The notes under the pieces are model-generated. The model did no database searches and was not told the DNA's origin. It worked only from the letters and a program-made list of their open reading frames with translations. From the NCBI GenBank assembly GCA_913041145.1, contig CAJWHE010000002.1, positions 62,001-126,000 on the forward strand: DNA of 64,000 bases, in the 5' to 3' direction. Positions 39,087-49,095 of this stretch are shown here, piece after piece. Every line of letters begins with the position of its first letter. The first letter of the stretch is position 1. This stretch comes from an uncultured Paracoccaceae bacterium (GTDB lineage: Bacteria; Pseudomonadota; Alphaproteobacteria; Rhodobacterales; Rhodobacteraceae). The translations under genes were made by a program, and so were the position numbers.

Positions 39087-40064
39087 TTAAAGATTAATGT
39101 TTTTGATCTTATTTGTGGTAGATAGTAGTGCTTTTGAAATACCTGGCTCAGACATAGCATGCCCAGCGCAATTAATCATTTTTAGATCTGCATTTCTCCA
39201 TTTTTGTGCTAACCTATATGCAGATATGGGTGGGCAAACCATATCATACCGGCCTTGAATTATCGTGGAAGGAATTTTATCAATTTTATCAATATTGTCT
39301 AATATTTGATTGTCTGACTTAAGAAACCCTTTGTTATAAAAGTAGTGACATTCAAGTCGAGAAAAAGCTCTTGTGTAGTTTGTTTTAACCTCATTAAATT
39401 TTTTTTCAGACCCAAAGACAGCTAATGCGGTTTCCCAACCGGCCCAAATACTAGAAAATTTGTGCTCTAGTGCCATATTACCAGAAAATAATCTTTTATG
39501 ATAAGCTGTGATTAAGTCGTGTCTTTCTTCTTTAGGAATTAAACTTATAAAAACATTCCAGTGTTCTGGAAAAAACATTCCAGCACCTCCTCCGTAAAAC
39601 CAATCAAGTTCCTCCTTTGTCATTAGAAAAACCCCTCGAATGATCATGTAAGATGTTCGACATGGGTGAGATTGAGCATATAATAATGATAAAGTAGACC
39701 CCCAACTTCCACCAAATAAGATCCATCGTTCAATTTTTAATAGTTTTCGAATTATCTCTATATCAGATATCAAATCCCACGTGGTATTGTTAGAAACATC
39801 TGCAAAGGGTGTGGACTTTCCACAGCCCCGCTGGTCAAATAATATTATATGATAATGCTGTGGGTCAAAGTAACGGCGCATGTATGGACTACAGCCACCC
39901 CCTGGCCCACCATGCAAAACAATAACAGGAGTGCCGTTAGGGTTTCCACAGCGCTCTAGATAAATAAGGTGACCAGACCCAACATCCACCATTTGTCTTT
40001 TAAAGGGCTCTATTGGTGGGTATAAGTGATCTACCGCGTAGTTTTGTCCTGTCGATTTGTTCAT
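39087..40064 (-). CDS. pip: Proline iminopeptidase
   Basis: A 325-residue alpha/beta hydrolase of the prolyl aminopeptidase family. Visible are LHGGPGGGCSPYMRRYFDP, FDQRGCGKSTP, the nucleophile Ser in FGGSWGSTLSLLYAQSHP, and the late catalytic His in CAGHAM. It removes N-terminal proline from peptides in the cytoplasm. It is divergent from ubiG with a 58-bp gap. The rimP-upstream promoter and terminator lie downstream of its stop. Confidence 0.92.
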   Translation of the reverse strand: MNKSTGQNYAVDHLYPPIEPFKRQMVDVGSGHLIYLERCGNPNGTPVIVLHGGPGGGCSPYMRRYFDPQHYHIILFDQRGCGKSTPFADVSNNTTWDLISDIEIIRKLLKIERWILFGGSWGSTLSLLYAQSHPCRTSYMIIRGVFLMTKEELDWFYGGGAGMFFPEHWNVFISLIPKEERHDLITAYHKRLFSGNMALEHKFSSIWAGWETALAVFGSEKKFNEVKTNYTRAFSRLECHYFYNKGFLKSDNQILDNIDKIDKIPSTIIQGRYDMVCPPISAYRLAQKWRNADLKMINCAGHAMSEPGISKALLSTTNKIKNINL

Positions 40065-40122
40065 AGCTGCTTCTATAACACATACTATTGGAACAAAAAT
40101 GATAAAAGGCTGGAGATTTTAA

Positions 40123-40860
40123 ATGAAAACAACAGTTGATGTACAGGAAATTAAAAAATTTCAAGATATGGCAGCAGAATGGTGGGATCCAACAGGTAAA
40201 TTCAAACCATTGCACATGCTTAACCCTTGTCGATTAGATTACATTAACAGTCAAATAGCCTATGAATTTGACAGAGATTTGACAGAAAATCTACCTTTTG
40301 AGGGGTTAAAAGTCCTAGATATTGGATGTGGTGGTGGGCTTTTAAGTGAACCTATGGCGAGGCTTGGAGCAGAAGTTGTAGGAGCCGATGCTGCTGAAAG
40401 AAACATAAAAGTTGCAAAAGTTCATGCAGAGGAAGCAGCGTTAGATATCGATTATAAGCATACTACAGCGGAAGACTTGGTAAGTGATGGAATGAAGTTT
40501 GATGTAATTTTAAATATGGAGGTTGTAGAACATGTCTCAGACCCGCTGACTTTTATTACTGCTTGTCAACAGCTCTTAAATGAGGGTGGTTTGATGGTTT
40601 GTTCAACTATCAATAGAAATCCAAAAAGCTATATAATGGCAATAATTGGTGCAGAGCATGTTATGAGGTGGCTTCCAAAGGGCACCCATGAATGGAAAAA
40701 GTTTATTAAACCTAATGAACTATACGAATACATAGAGCTTTCGGGTTTAACTCCAGTTGACAAAAAGGGGTTTGTTTTTAATCCATTTTTGTGGAGCTGG
40801 TCTCTTTCAAAAAAAGATCTTTCTGTCAACTATGTAACAGCAAGTGTTAATAAAAGTTAA
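40123..40860 (+). CDS. ubiG: Ubiquinone biosynthesis O-methyltransferase UbiG
   Basis: A 245-residue SAM-dependent methyltransferase. UbiG features are [19 protein letters not shown] near the N-terminus, [19 protein letters not shown] (motif I), and MEVVEHV in motif II. It does two O-methylations in ubiquinone synthesis. GGAG lies about 8 bases before the ATG. Its 3' end faces the convergent marR gene 3 bp away. Confidence 0.96.
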   Translation: MKTTVDVQEIKKFQDMAAEWWDPTGKFKPLHMLNPCRLDYINSQIAYEFDRDLTENLPFEGLKVLDIGCGGGLLSEPMARLGAEVVGADAAERNIKVAKVHAEEAALDIDYKHTTAEDLVSDGMKFDVILNMEVVEHVSDPLTFITACQQLLNEGGLMVCSTINRNPKSYIMAIIGAEHVMRWLPKGTHEWKKFIKPNELYEYIELSGLTPVDKKGFVFNPFLWSWSLSKKDLSVNYVTASVNKS

Positions 40861-40863
40861 ATT

Positions 40864-41307
40864 TTATAGTTTTTTGCTTAATTTAATACGTAAATCACGT
40901 AAAATTGGGATTACTTTACGTAGTTCTTCTGAACCAAATTTTGTTAGTAGGTTTTCAGCAATGGGAGCTATTTTTTCAAGTGCAGTGTCCCTAGCCATCC
41001 TTCCTGCAGGGCTTATAGTAATTAGCTTGCGGCGTGCGTCATCCCAGTCAGGGTTAACATTTACGTGACCGGCCCACTCAAGTTTTCTCAATGTGTTTGT
41101 TATTGCTCCTTTTGTTAGGTTGAAAGTACGAGCAATTTGGGCGGGAGTTCTTGGATCTGTTGTGCCAGCAAGATGATTAAGAACAGAAAATTGAGATAGC
41201 TCCATTCCTTTTGGTAAAGCCCTAGTGAGTTGGTGTCGTGCTAGTTGCTCTGCCATAAATAGTTCGCTGAAAAGCTCTGTTGCTAATGAATCCTTCGGTT
41301 TTGTCAT
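40864..41307 (-). CDS. MarR-family transcriptional regulator
   Basis: A 147-residue winged-helix protein. The helix-turn-helix region is RTPAQIARTFNLTKGAITNT and the wing is near GHVNVNPDWDDARRKLITIS. MarR proteins are dimeric repressors or activators that often control divergent genes. An inverted repeat at 41391-41405 in the 213-bp gap to the divergent methyltransferase gene is a possible operator. Ligand and targets are unknown. Confidence 0.88.
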   Translation of the reverse strand: MTKPKDSLATELFSELFMAEQLARHQLTRALPKGMELSQFSVLNHLAGTTDPRTPAQIARTFNLTKGAITNTLRKLEWAGHVNVNPDWDDARRKLITISPAGRMARDTALEKIAPIAENLLTKFGSEELRKVIPILRDLRIKLSKKL

Positions 41308-41390
41308 TTAATAACCTTGTTATTTTAATCTAAACATTAAAGAAGGTTGCTTTTGTATTAAGAAAAACTATTTAGTTTGGTTGAGTAAAT

Positions 41391-41405
41391 CATATACGAT
41401 ATATG
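41391..41405. promoter_or_regulatory. Inverted repeat, possible MarR operator
   Basis: CATATA-CGA-TATATG is a perfect 6-bp inverted repeat with a 3-bp spacer, 84 bp upstream of the marR start and in the gap to the divergent methyltransferase gene. Size and place fit a MarR operator, but AT-rich repeats also occur by chance. Confidence 0.35.
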
Positions 41406-41520
41406 GTCGTTTTATTCAATCGGCTTGTATTTTAGTAGTGAAAACATTTAAGTTTATTAACGCAGATAAAAGACTATCGTTTTGGGTTTTGATTTTGGGT
41501 GTATAATTTTAGGGTAAAAA

Positions 41521-42357
41521 ATGGACACGCCACCTTGTTTATTTGATCGTGAAACGATCTTAAGAAATCGAAAAAGGGTAACCCAAAAACAGTCAGAAAA
41601 CTTTCTACTTAGAGAGTTGGCACATGAATTTAAGGAAAGACTTGCTGATTCAAACAGAGTTTTTACTAGGCCTGCCATTGTTACTGGTTTTCCAGAGTTT
41701 TGGAAAAAGTGGATGCCCAACGCTAAAATAGTAACAGATGAAGAGTTTTTAAACTTAACTTTAGATAATTATGATTTAATAATTCATGCACTGTGCTTGC
41801 ATTGGTCGAATGATCCTGTTGGGCAATTGATTCAATGTAATAGGGCGCTAAAATCAGACGGCTTTTTCATGTGCTCACTTTTAGGTGGCAATACTTTATC
41901 TGAACTTAAGCACGTTCTTTCTGGGGCAGAGTTAACTATAAGTAATGGGTTGTCGGATCGACTTTCTCCAATGGCAGAAATTAGATCGATTGGGAATCTC
42001 TTACAAAGAGCAGGCTTTGCGTTACCAGTTGCAGATAGTGTTAAACATAATGTTGTTTATGATTCTATTTATCATTTAATGCGAGATTTAAGAGACATGG
42101 GTGAAACTAATGCCCTATCCTCAAGAAATAAAAGGTTTACTAGATCAAAGTTGTTTGAGGAAGCAAATAGAGTGTATTTGAAAAAGTATAAACTTCAAAA
42201 TAATAAAATTATGGCTACTTTTGAACTTATTTTCTTGGCTGGGTGGTCTCCTGATGATAGTCAACCTAATCCCTTAAAGCCGGGGGCACCAGCAAAGCCT
42301 TTAGGTGAAGTTCTAAATCACTTTGAATTGCATTCTGATAAAAATAAAGAGATATAA
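41521..42357 (+). CDS. Methyltransferase-like protein (BioC/NDUFAF5-related)
   Basis: A 278-residue class I methyltransferase-type protein. LDNYDLIIHALCLHWSNDPVG corresponds to the motif II/III area of BioC- and NDUFAF5-like proteins, and SLLGGNTLSELK follows. The usual Gly-rich SAM motif I is not recognisable: the position holds PAIVTGFPEFW. NDUFAF5 is a complex I assembly factor, and BioC acts in biotin synthesis; neither role can be assigned here. A TATAAT at 41502-41507 and AGGG just before the ATG suggest a short leader. It precedes hemH. Confidence 0.8.
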   Translation: MDTPPCLFDRETILRNRKRVTQKQSENFLLRELAHEFKERLADSNRVFTRPAIVTGFPEFWKKWMPNAKIVTDEEFLNLTLDNYDLIIHALCLHWSNDPVGQLIQCNRALKSDGFFMCSLLGGNTLSELKHVLSGAELTISNGLSDRLSPMAEIRSIGNLLQRAGFALPVADSVKHNVVYDSIYHLMRDLRDMGETNALSSRNKRFTRSKLFEEANRVYLKKYKLQNNKIMATFELIFLAGWSPDDSQPNPLKPGAPAKPLGEVLNHFELHSDKNKEI

Positions 42358-42361
42358 ATCA

Positions 42362-43414
42362 ATGAGTAATGACAAAACAGTAACAAGAAATAACATTCCC
42401 AAAAACCATCCACCGGTTAACCCAGAAAAAATAGGAATATTATTAACAAATCTGGGCACACCGGATCACTATTCTTATTGGCCAATGAGAAGATATTTAG
42501 GTGAGTTTTTATCAGATCAGCGGGTTGTTGATTACTCACCTTGGCTGTGGCAACCACTTTTACAGCTCATTATTTTAACAAAAAGACCTTTTACTAGTGG
42601 AGCGGCTTACAAGAGTATTTGGAACCATGAACAAAATGAGAGCCCACTATTAACAATAACCAAAGCTCAGACAGAAAAAATTAAAGAAAAAATGTTTGAT
42701 CAGTACGGGGACAAAGTTTTAGTAAACTTTTGTATGCGTTACGGCAACCCATCGACAAAATCAGTAGTCAAAGATTTAATTAAAAAGGGGTGCAGGAAGA
42801 TTCTGTTTTTTCCACTCTACCCTCAATATGCTGGAGCAACATCGGCCACAGCTAACGACGCACTGTTTAGAACATTAATGACTGAAAAATGGCAACCAGA
42901 TGTCCGAACTATATCAGCATATTTCTCGCACCCAGCATATATTAATGCTTTAGCAAAATCTGTCGAGAAAGCGTATCTCAAAATACCAGATAGGCCAGAT
43001 ATTCTAGTTTGCTCTTATCATGGGGTTCCCAAAAGGTATTTAATGGAAGGAGACCCCTACCACTGTCAGTGTCAAAAAACGACGAGGCTACTAAAAGAAC
43101 GTTTGGGTTGGGAGGACACAGAAATAGTTACAACATTTCAGTCTCGATTTGGGCCAGAGGAATGGTTGCAACCATATACAGTTAAAGAGGTTGCTAGGTT
43201 AGCACAAATAGGAAAAAAGAAATTAGCAGTTATCGCCCCTGCTTTTTCATCGGATTGTATAGAGACCTTAGAGGAAATAAATGAAGAAATTAAAGAGAGC
43301 TTTGAAAAAGCAGGAGGTGACCAGTTTACATATATACCCTGTTTAAATGATGACCATGACCACATCATAGCACTAAGTAAAATTATTGATGATAATTTAT
43401 TAGGTTGGGTTTAA
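42362..43414 (+). CDS. hemH: Ferrochelatase
   Basis: The protein has 350 residues from the ATG at 42362 (MSNDKTV); a start at 42323 would overlap the preceding gene by 35 bp. Family motifs are GILLTNLGTPDHYSYWPMRR, LSDQRVVDYSPW, FCMRYGNPS, and CSYHGVPKRYLMEGDPYHCQ with the metal-binding His. It inserts iron into protoporphyrin IX. It shares heme synthesis with hemJ, 18 kb away. The 220-bp gap to mutT shows no clear terminator. Confidence 0.97.
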   Translation: MSNDKTVTRNNIPKNHPPVNPEKIGILLTNLGTPDHYSYWPMRRYLGEFLSDQRVVDYSPWLWQPLLQLIILTKRPFTSGAAYKSIWNHEQNESPLLTITKAQTEKIKEKMFDQYGDKVLVNFCMRYGNPSTKSVVKDLIKKGCRKILFFPLYPQYAGATSATANDALFRTLMTEKWQPDVRTISAYFSHPAYINALAKSVEKAYLKIPDRPDILVCSYHGVPKRYLMEGDPYHCQCQKTTRLLKERLGWEDTEIVTTFQSRFGPEEWLQPYTVKEVARLAQIGKKKLAVIAPAFSSDCIETLEEINEEIKESFEKAGGDQFTYIPCLNDDHDHIIALSKIIDDNLLGWV

Positions 43415-43634
43415 AGCCACTAATTGTGCTCATTAAACATTTTGAGTACACTTAACTGTTTCAGCGTGGGGAACCCCTAGTTAATTCTTTAGTTACTATA
43501 TCTCCAAACAAGAACTCAAACCATCACAATTAAAGTGCTTGTGTTAGGGGAGTCATCGTAAATTAATCCGCATACATCAAAGATGATAATAAAAGCAAAG
43601 ACTACAGAGATCGCTATTTTGACACTTATTCTTA

Positions 43635-44036
43635 TCATGAAAGTAAGTCTCTAAGGGAAGCTACCAGGGGCAAATCAGCTGGAAGCATTTTAACTTTAAA
43701 AATTTGGGCTGGAGTTAACCATTTTAACGCTTGGTTTTCGCGTGCTTGAACTATGCCACCCCATTTTCTACAAATATATAGAGGCATAAGAAGATGAAAC
43801 TCATCATACTTATGGCTCGCAAATGTTAATGGAGCTAAACAACTACCCCAAGTATTTATTCCCAACTCCTCATGAAGCTCCCTAATTAACGCAGTTTCGG
43901 GGCTTTCGTTCATTTCAACTTTTCCTCCTGGAAACTCCCAAAACCCTGCTAAGCTTTTCCCTTCCGGACGCTGGGCGATCAATACCCGACCATCTTCATC
44001 AATTAGAGCAACACAAACAACTAGCTTAATATTCAT
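43635..44036 (-). CDS. mutT: 8-oxo-dGTP diphosphatase MutT
   Basis: A 133-residue Nudix hydrolase. The Nudix box is GGKVEMNESPETALIRELHEELGI, seen in two parts, within FWEFPGGKVEMNE and RELHEELGI. It removes 8-oxo-dGTP from the nucleotide pool. It follows argJ by 15 bp on the minus strand, giving the PPIase-argJ-mutT operon that is common in Rhodobacterales. Confidence 0.92.
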   Translation of the reverse strand: MNIKLVVCVALIDEDGRVLIAQRPEGKSLAGFWEFPGGKVEMNESPETALIRELHEELGINTWGSCLAPLTFASHKYDEFHLLMPLYICRKWGGIVQARENQALKWLTPAQIFKVKMLPADLPLVASLRDLLS

Positions 44037-44051
44037 TATAATTAAACTTCC

Positions 44052-45305
44052 TTAAGATCTGTAATCAGCATTAATAGAAATATAAGAATGAGTTAAATCA
44101 CAGGTCCAAACAGTAGATTTAAATCTACCTATCCCTAGATCGACAGCAATAATTAAATCTTGCCTTTTCATATAGTCTGCAGCTAATTTTTCGTTATAGC
44201 TGGGAGATACCCAACCATTTTCTGCAACTAATATATTCCCAAAGTAGATTTTTAATTTGTCTCTTTCTGCTACTGCCCCAGATTTCCCAATTGCCATTAC
44301 GATCCTGCCCCAGTTTGGGTCCTCACCAGCAATGGCTGTTTTCACTAATGGCGAATTTGCTATCGACATCCCTATTTTCCATGAATCTTTTTTACTTTTT
44401 GCTCCTGAAACATTTATCTCAATAAACTTTGTTGCACCCTCTCCATCTCTTACAACTTGATGGCTTAAGTCGAGCATCACTTTCTCTAGGCCGTTTTGAA
44501 ACTTTTTCAGAGCCATTGGGTTTTGTAAGGTTATTTCAGGGGCTTCTGATTTACCTGTTGCTGCAATTAATAAAGTATCAGAAGTAGATGTATCACCATC
44601 CACAGTTATACAATTAAATGTTTTTGTAGATATATTACTTACTAGTTTTTGTAAGATTGGTTGTGAAATTTTGGCGTCAGTAAAAATATATACCAACATT
44701 GTGGCCATATCAGGAGCTATCATTCCTGATCCTTTAGCTATTCCACAAATAGTAACTTTCTTTTGGTCTATTATGATACTAGTCCCTGACCCTTTTGGAA
44801 ACGTATCAGTGGTCATAATTGCTGATGCAGCATCTGAGATTTTTACGTCACTTAAAGAATTTTTTAATGAGGAAAGGGACTTAACTATTTTTTCAGTTGG
44901 TAAGGGTTCACCAATAACACCAGTGGAGGAGGTAAAGATATTAGATTCTGGAATTTTAATAGTTTCTGACAAACCTTTCACAATTTTTTTAACTGATTGA
45001 TTGCCCGCCTCTCCCGTGAAGGCATTGGCATTCCCAGAATTTACAAGAAATGCAAATCCTTTTGCTTTGTTTTTGAGGTCACCAAGTTTTTTCTGACAGT
45101 CAAGTACAGCATTGGATCGTGTTGAAGAACGGGTGAAAACTCCAGCAATAGTTGAGCCAGGAGAAATACTTGCTAACATTAAATCCAGTCTATTTTTATA
45201 CTTTATTCCCGAAGCACAGCTAGAGAAAGTGACACCGCGTATTACTGGTAGTTTTGGAAACCCCGCTTTCGGGGCAAGTGGTGACAATTTTGAGTTTTCA
45301 GACAT
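44052..45305 (-). CDS. argJ: Bifunctional ornithine acetyltransferase/N-acetylglutamate synthase ArgJ
   Basis: A 417-residue ArgJ. The self-cleavage region is GIAKGSGMIAPDMATMLVYI, with cleavage expected before the Thr. TSSTGVIGEPLP, TVDGDTSTSDT and the ending SYISINADYRS are typical. It transfers acetyl from N-acetylornithine to glutamate in arginine synthesis and can use acetyl-CoA in many species. It follows the peptidyl-prolyl isomerase gene by 17 bp. Confidence 0.97.
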   Translation of the reverse strand: MSENSKLSPLAPKAGFPKLPVIRGVTFSSCASGIKYKNRLDLMLASISPGSTIAGVFTRSSTRSNAVLDCQKKLGDLKNKAKGFAFLVNSGNANAFTGEAGNQSVKKIVKGLSETIKIPESNIFTSSTGVIGEPLPTEKIVKSLSSLKNSLSDVKISDAASAIMTTDTFPKGSGTSIIIDQKKVTICGIAKGSGMIAPDMATMLVYIFTDAKISQPILQKLVSNISTKTFNCITVDGDTSTSDTLLIAATGKSEAPEITLQNPMALKKFQNGLEKVMLDLSHQVVRDGEGATKFIEINVSGAKSKKDSWKIGMSIANSPLVKTAIAGEDPNWGRIVMAIGKSGAVAERDKLKIYFGNILVAENGWVSPSYNEKLAADYMKRQDLIIAVDLGIGRFKSTVWTCDLTHSYISINADYRS

Positions 45306-45322
45306 AGGGTTGAACCTCGAAA

Positions 45323-46165
45323 CTATTTTGAAAGTAGACCAATGTTTCTAACTATTGATGGGTCAATAGAAACTTCTGCACGTACTACCTTTGCCGCAGA
45401 AGTTATTTTACGGACTTTATCACTTATATATTTTTCTTTGAGAGCTCTTTCAATTTCAACCCTTACATCCTCTAAACTGGGGGGAGTCTTTAACCTACTA
45501 TTGTTTAATTTAATTATATGCCACCCAAATTGGGTTTCAATTGGATCAGATACAGCACCAATCTCTAAAGCTAAGGCCGCTTTTTCAAATGCTGGGACCA
45601 TTGCTCCTTTGCCGAACCAACCGAGATCACCACCTCTGGATCCACTTGGTCCTGTAGAGTGATTCTTCGCTAAATCAGAAAAATTTTCTCCAGCAGCTAT
45701 TTGTTTTTTTACGGCAATTGCCTTTGCTTCTGTCTTTAATAAAATATGTGCCGCATTGAACTCTTTTTCAGATTGTGATGAACTATAATTGGCTTCGTAA
45801 AAGTTCTTTATATCTTTTTCATTTAACGCATCTTTTGAAATTATTGATATGTAAGTATTTGCTAAGAAAGCTCTTAATTCATTTTCATAACTGTACTGAA
45901 CTATAGAATTTTTTTGGCTTTCAATTGCTTTTGCTAAAACAGCTTGCTGAATAAGTTGATCTAGAATGCCTTTAAACAAGACGGCGTCTTCAAGAGATTT
46001 ATACTGGTCGGTCAGTCGGTCCTGTAATGCGATAACATGTCCAAGTGTAATATTTGTATCTTCTACGGTGGCTAAGACAGTATTAGCATCCTGTGCCACA
46101 ACATTATTAGTCGCACAAAAAATCATAAAAAAGTTCAAATAAATAAATGAAAATAACTTTCGCAT
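45323..46165 (-). CDS. Periplasmic parvulin-type peptidyl-prolyl isomerase
   Basis: The protein has 280 residues from the ATG at 46165 (MRKLFSFIYLNFF), chosen for its GGAG about 8 bases upstream and because it places a Sec signal peptide at the N-terminus (cleavage likely after VVAQ or nearby). The PpiC rotamase domain is AAHILLKTEAKAIAVKKQI to GSRGGDLGWFGKGAMVPAFE. It should help fold exported proteins. It is divergent from secA. Confidence 0.92.
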   Translation of the reverse strand: MRKLFSFIYLNFFMIFCATNNVVAQDANTVLATVEDTNITLGHVIALQDRLTDQYKSLEDAVLFKGILDQLIQQAVLAKAIESQKNSIVQYSYENELRAFLANTYISIISKDALNEKDIKNFYEANYSSSQSEKEFNAAHILLKTEAKAIAVKKQIAAGENFSDLAKNHSTGPSGSRGGDLGWFGKGAMVPAFEKAALALEIGAVSDPIETQFGWHIIKLNNSRLKTPPSLEDVRVEIERALKEKYISDKVRKITSAAKVVRAEVSIDPSIVRNIGLLSK

Positions 46166-46336
46166 AAAACAGTCTCCATGTATTAAAAAAATCCTTGACG
46201 TTGACACTAAACGAGTCGCACCTTACATCGCCTTAGGTTAGTGTCTATATTAATCATATTAACGGTATATTTGGTAGCCGTATAGGTAACAAAGTTATAA
46301 GATACAAATAAATTAGGAAAACTAGGGCAGTTTATT

Positions 46337-49033
46337 ATGTTAAGTTTTGGAGTTCTTTCAAAAAAGATTTTTGGTTCGGCTAACGATAAAAAAATTAAAA
46401 AAGTTAAGCATTTGGTTGAAAAGATTAATTCTCTAGAGGCCGAATTTTTAGTTCTATCAGATGGTGAGATTTTAGAAAAAACTAATGAACTTAAAGGTCG
46501 AGTATCTTCAGGAGAAACTTTAGATTCCTTATTGCCAGAGGCATTTGCCAATGTTCGAGAGGCCGCAAAGCGCTCTATAGGGCTTCGAGCATTCGACACT
46601 CAATTAATAGGAGCAATTTTTTTACATCAGGGAAACATCGCTGAGATGAAAACAGGAGAAGGCAAAACGTTGGTAGCTACTTTTCCAGCATATTTAAATG
46701 CACTTTCAGGTGCTGGTGTTCATATAGTTACAGTAAATGACTATCTGGCTAAGAGAGATGCTGAATGGATGGGTAAAGTGTACTCTTCGCTTGGTATGGT
46801 GACTGGTGTGGTTTATCCACAGCAGCCAGATTCAGAAAAAAAAGAGGCTTATGCCGCTGACGTAACTTACGCGACAAATAATGAACTTGGGTTTGACTAC
46901 CTTAGGGACAATATGCGTTCTGACCTATCAGAGGTGGCTCAACGTGAACATAATTATGCTATAGTTGATGAAGTCGATTCTATCTTAATTGATGAAGCTA
47001 GAACGCCATTAATTATTTCAGGGCCTTCTGATGATAAGTCAGAGTTATATTTAAAAGTAGACCAGATGATTCCGTCAATAATGGAAGAGCATTTTTCATT
47101 AGACGAAAAGACCCGTGTCGTTACAATAACTGACGACGGTAACGATTTTATTGAAAAAAAACTAATTGAGATAGGGTTATTACCTGAAAACCAATCACTA
47201 TATGATCCTGAAAGTACCTCATTAGTTCATCATGTAACGGAGGCTCTAAAAGCGCATAAGGCCTTTAAAAAAGATAAAGACTACATGATTAGAGATAATG
47301 CAGTTTTACTAGTAGATGAATTTACTGGACGTATGATGGTTGGACGCAGGCTTTCTGGGGGTTTGCATCAAGCAATCGAGGCAAAAGAGGGGTGTGAGAT
47401 TCAGCCAGAGAATATCACGCTGGCCAGTGTGACGTTTCAGAATTATTTCAGGCTTTACAGTAAGCTTGCTGGAATGACTGGTACAGCTACTACTGAAGCT
47501 GAAGAGTTTGGTGAAATATATGGATTGGGGGTTGTGGATATACCAACTAACGAACCCGTAGCTCGTTTTGATGAACATGATGCTGTTTACCGAACAGCTA
47601 AAGAAAAATTTGATTCAATTGTTTTAGAGATAAAAAAATCAAATGATAAAGGACAACCAGTTTTAGTTGGAACAACATCAATTGAAAAATCTGAGTACTT
47701 GGCGACGCTGCTAAAAAACGCGAATATTGATCATAATGTTTTGAACGCAAGACAACATGAAAAGGAAGCGGAGATTATTGCGAATGCTGGTAAACTTGGC
47801 GCAGTAACTATAGCAACTAACATGGCAGGAAGGGGAACTGATATACAGCTAGGTGGCAACGTAGAGATGAGAGTTTTTCAAGCCCTTTCTGATGACCTAG
47901 ATGCTGATGCAGAGAAAATCAGAACAAAAATAGAGGCTGAAGTTTTAGCTGAAAAACTAAAGGTAAAATTAGCAGGTGGTTTATATGTTTTGGCAACAGA
48001 AAGGCATGAAAGTCGTCGGATAGATAACCAGTTGAGGGGAAGGTCTGGTCGACAAGGGGACCCTGGAAGATCAGCCTTTTTCTTAAGCCTTGAAGATGAT
48101 TTGATGAGAATATTTGGTTCTGAAAGACTTGATAAAATGCTATCAACACTTGGTATGAAGGATGGGGAAGCAATTGTTCACCCTTGGGTTAATAAGTCAC
48201 TAGAGAAAGCCCAAGCTAAGGTGGAGGGTAGGAACTTCGATATTCGTAAACAACTTCTTAAGTTTGATGACGTTATGAATGATCAGCGTACGGTAATATT
48301 TTCACAAAGATTAGAAGTGATGCGCTCTGAAGATGTAAGTGAGATTGTACAGGATATGCGGTATCAGTTAATAGATGATTTAATTAATGAGTATATTCCT
48401 CCTAAAACCTATGCAGAACAATGGGACACAATAAACTTAAGTTTAATGCTTAAAGAAAAATTGGATATTGAGGTAGATACTGAGGCTTGGGCTGATGAAG
48501 AAGGTGTTGATGGGGAAGCAATTACAGAAAGATTGTATAAGCTATCAGATGAAAAAATGGCAAAAAAGTCTACAGACTTTGGAATAGAAACGATGCGAAA
48601 TATCGAAAAACAAATTGTACTTCAGACGATTGATGGGAAATGGCAAGATCATTTGTTAAAATTAGAACATTTGCGTTCAGTTGTAGGTTTACGTGGCTAT
48701 GCCCAGCGGGATCCACTTAATGAATACAAAACAGAGAGTTTTCAACTTTTTGAAGGAATGCTAGACAGCTTGCGTGAAGATGTGGTGCAAAAGCTTGGTC
48801 AAGTGCGTCCAATTTCGGAGGAAGAGCAAAATTTAATTTTGGCTCAAATTACGGAACAACAAAGAGTACAAGAAGAGATGAAAAAAACTAGTTTTGATAT
48901 TCAAGCTCCATTAAATACGCAGAGTGACTCTTTTAATGAAGCTAACCCTGAAACTTGGGGGAATCCAGGAAGAAACTCTCAGTGTCCATGTGGATCTGGT
49001 AAAAAATTTAAACATTGCCATGGTCGTTTTTAG
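46337..49033 (+). CDS. secA: Preprotein translocase ATPase SecA
   Basis: An 898-residue SecA. Walker A is [20 protein letters not shown], Walker B lies in [20 protein letters not shown], and [15 protein letters not shown] and the preprotein cross-linking and helical wing domains follow. The C-terminal zinc motif [16 protein letters not shown], which binds SecB, is intact. It drives export through SecYEG. It is divergent from the PPIase gene across a 171-bp gap. Confidence 0.99.
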   Translation: MLSFGVLSKKIFGSANDKKIKKVKHLVEKINSLEAEFLVLSDGEILEKTNELKGRVSSGETLDSLLPEAFANVREAAKRSIGLRAFDTQLIGAIFLHQGNIAEMKTGEGKTLVATFPAYLNALSGAGVHIVTVNDYLAKRDAEWMGKVYSSLGMVTGVVYPQQPDSEKKEAYAADVTYATNNELGFDYLRDNMRSDLSEVAQREHNYAIVDEVDSILIDEARTPLIISGPSDDKSELYLKVDQMIPSIMEEHFSLDEKTRVVTITDDGNDFIEKKLIEIGLLPENQSLYDPESTSLVHHVTEALKAHKAFKKDKDYMIRDNAVLLVDEFTGRMMVGRRLSGGLHQAIEAKEGCEIQPENITLASVTFQNYFRLYSKLAGMTGTATTEAEEFGEIYGLGVVDIPTNEPVARFDEHDAVYRTAKEKFDSIVLEIKKSNDKGQPVLVGTTSIEKSEYLATLLKNANIDHNVLNARQHEKEAEIIANAGKLGAVTIATNMAGRGTDIQLGGNVEMRVFQALSDDLDADAEKIRTKIEAEVLAEKLKVKLAGGLYVLATERHESRRIDNQLRGRSGRQGDPGRSAFFLSLEDDLMRIFGSERLDKMLSTLGMKDGEAIVHPWVNKSLEKAQAKVEGRNFDIRKQLLKFDDVMNDQRTVIFSQRLEVMRSEDVSEIVQDMRYQLIDDLINEYIPPKTYAEQWDTINLSLMLKEKLDIEVDTEAWADEEGVDGEAITERLYKLSDEKMAKKSTDFGIETMRNIEKQIVLQTIDGKWQDHLLKLEHLRSVVGLRGYAQRDPLNEYKTESFQLFEGMLDSLREDVVQKLGQVRPISEEEQNLILAQITEQQRVQEEMKKTSFDIQAPLNTQSDSFNEANPETWGNPGRNSQCPCGSGKKFKHCHGRF

Positions 49034-49095
49034 ATCAGAGAATGTTTTCTAAAACCACCTTCACCTTTAAGTCAATTATGGTCAGTTGAGAGACT

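Noticed and set aside
43415-43634. Small RNA or terminator between hemH and mutT
   Set aside because: Only a 4-bp GGGG/CCCC hairpin with a 2-base loop is visible, without a T run.
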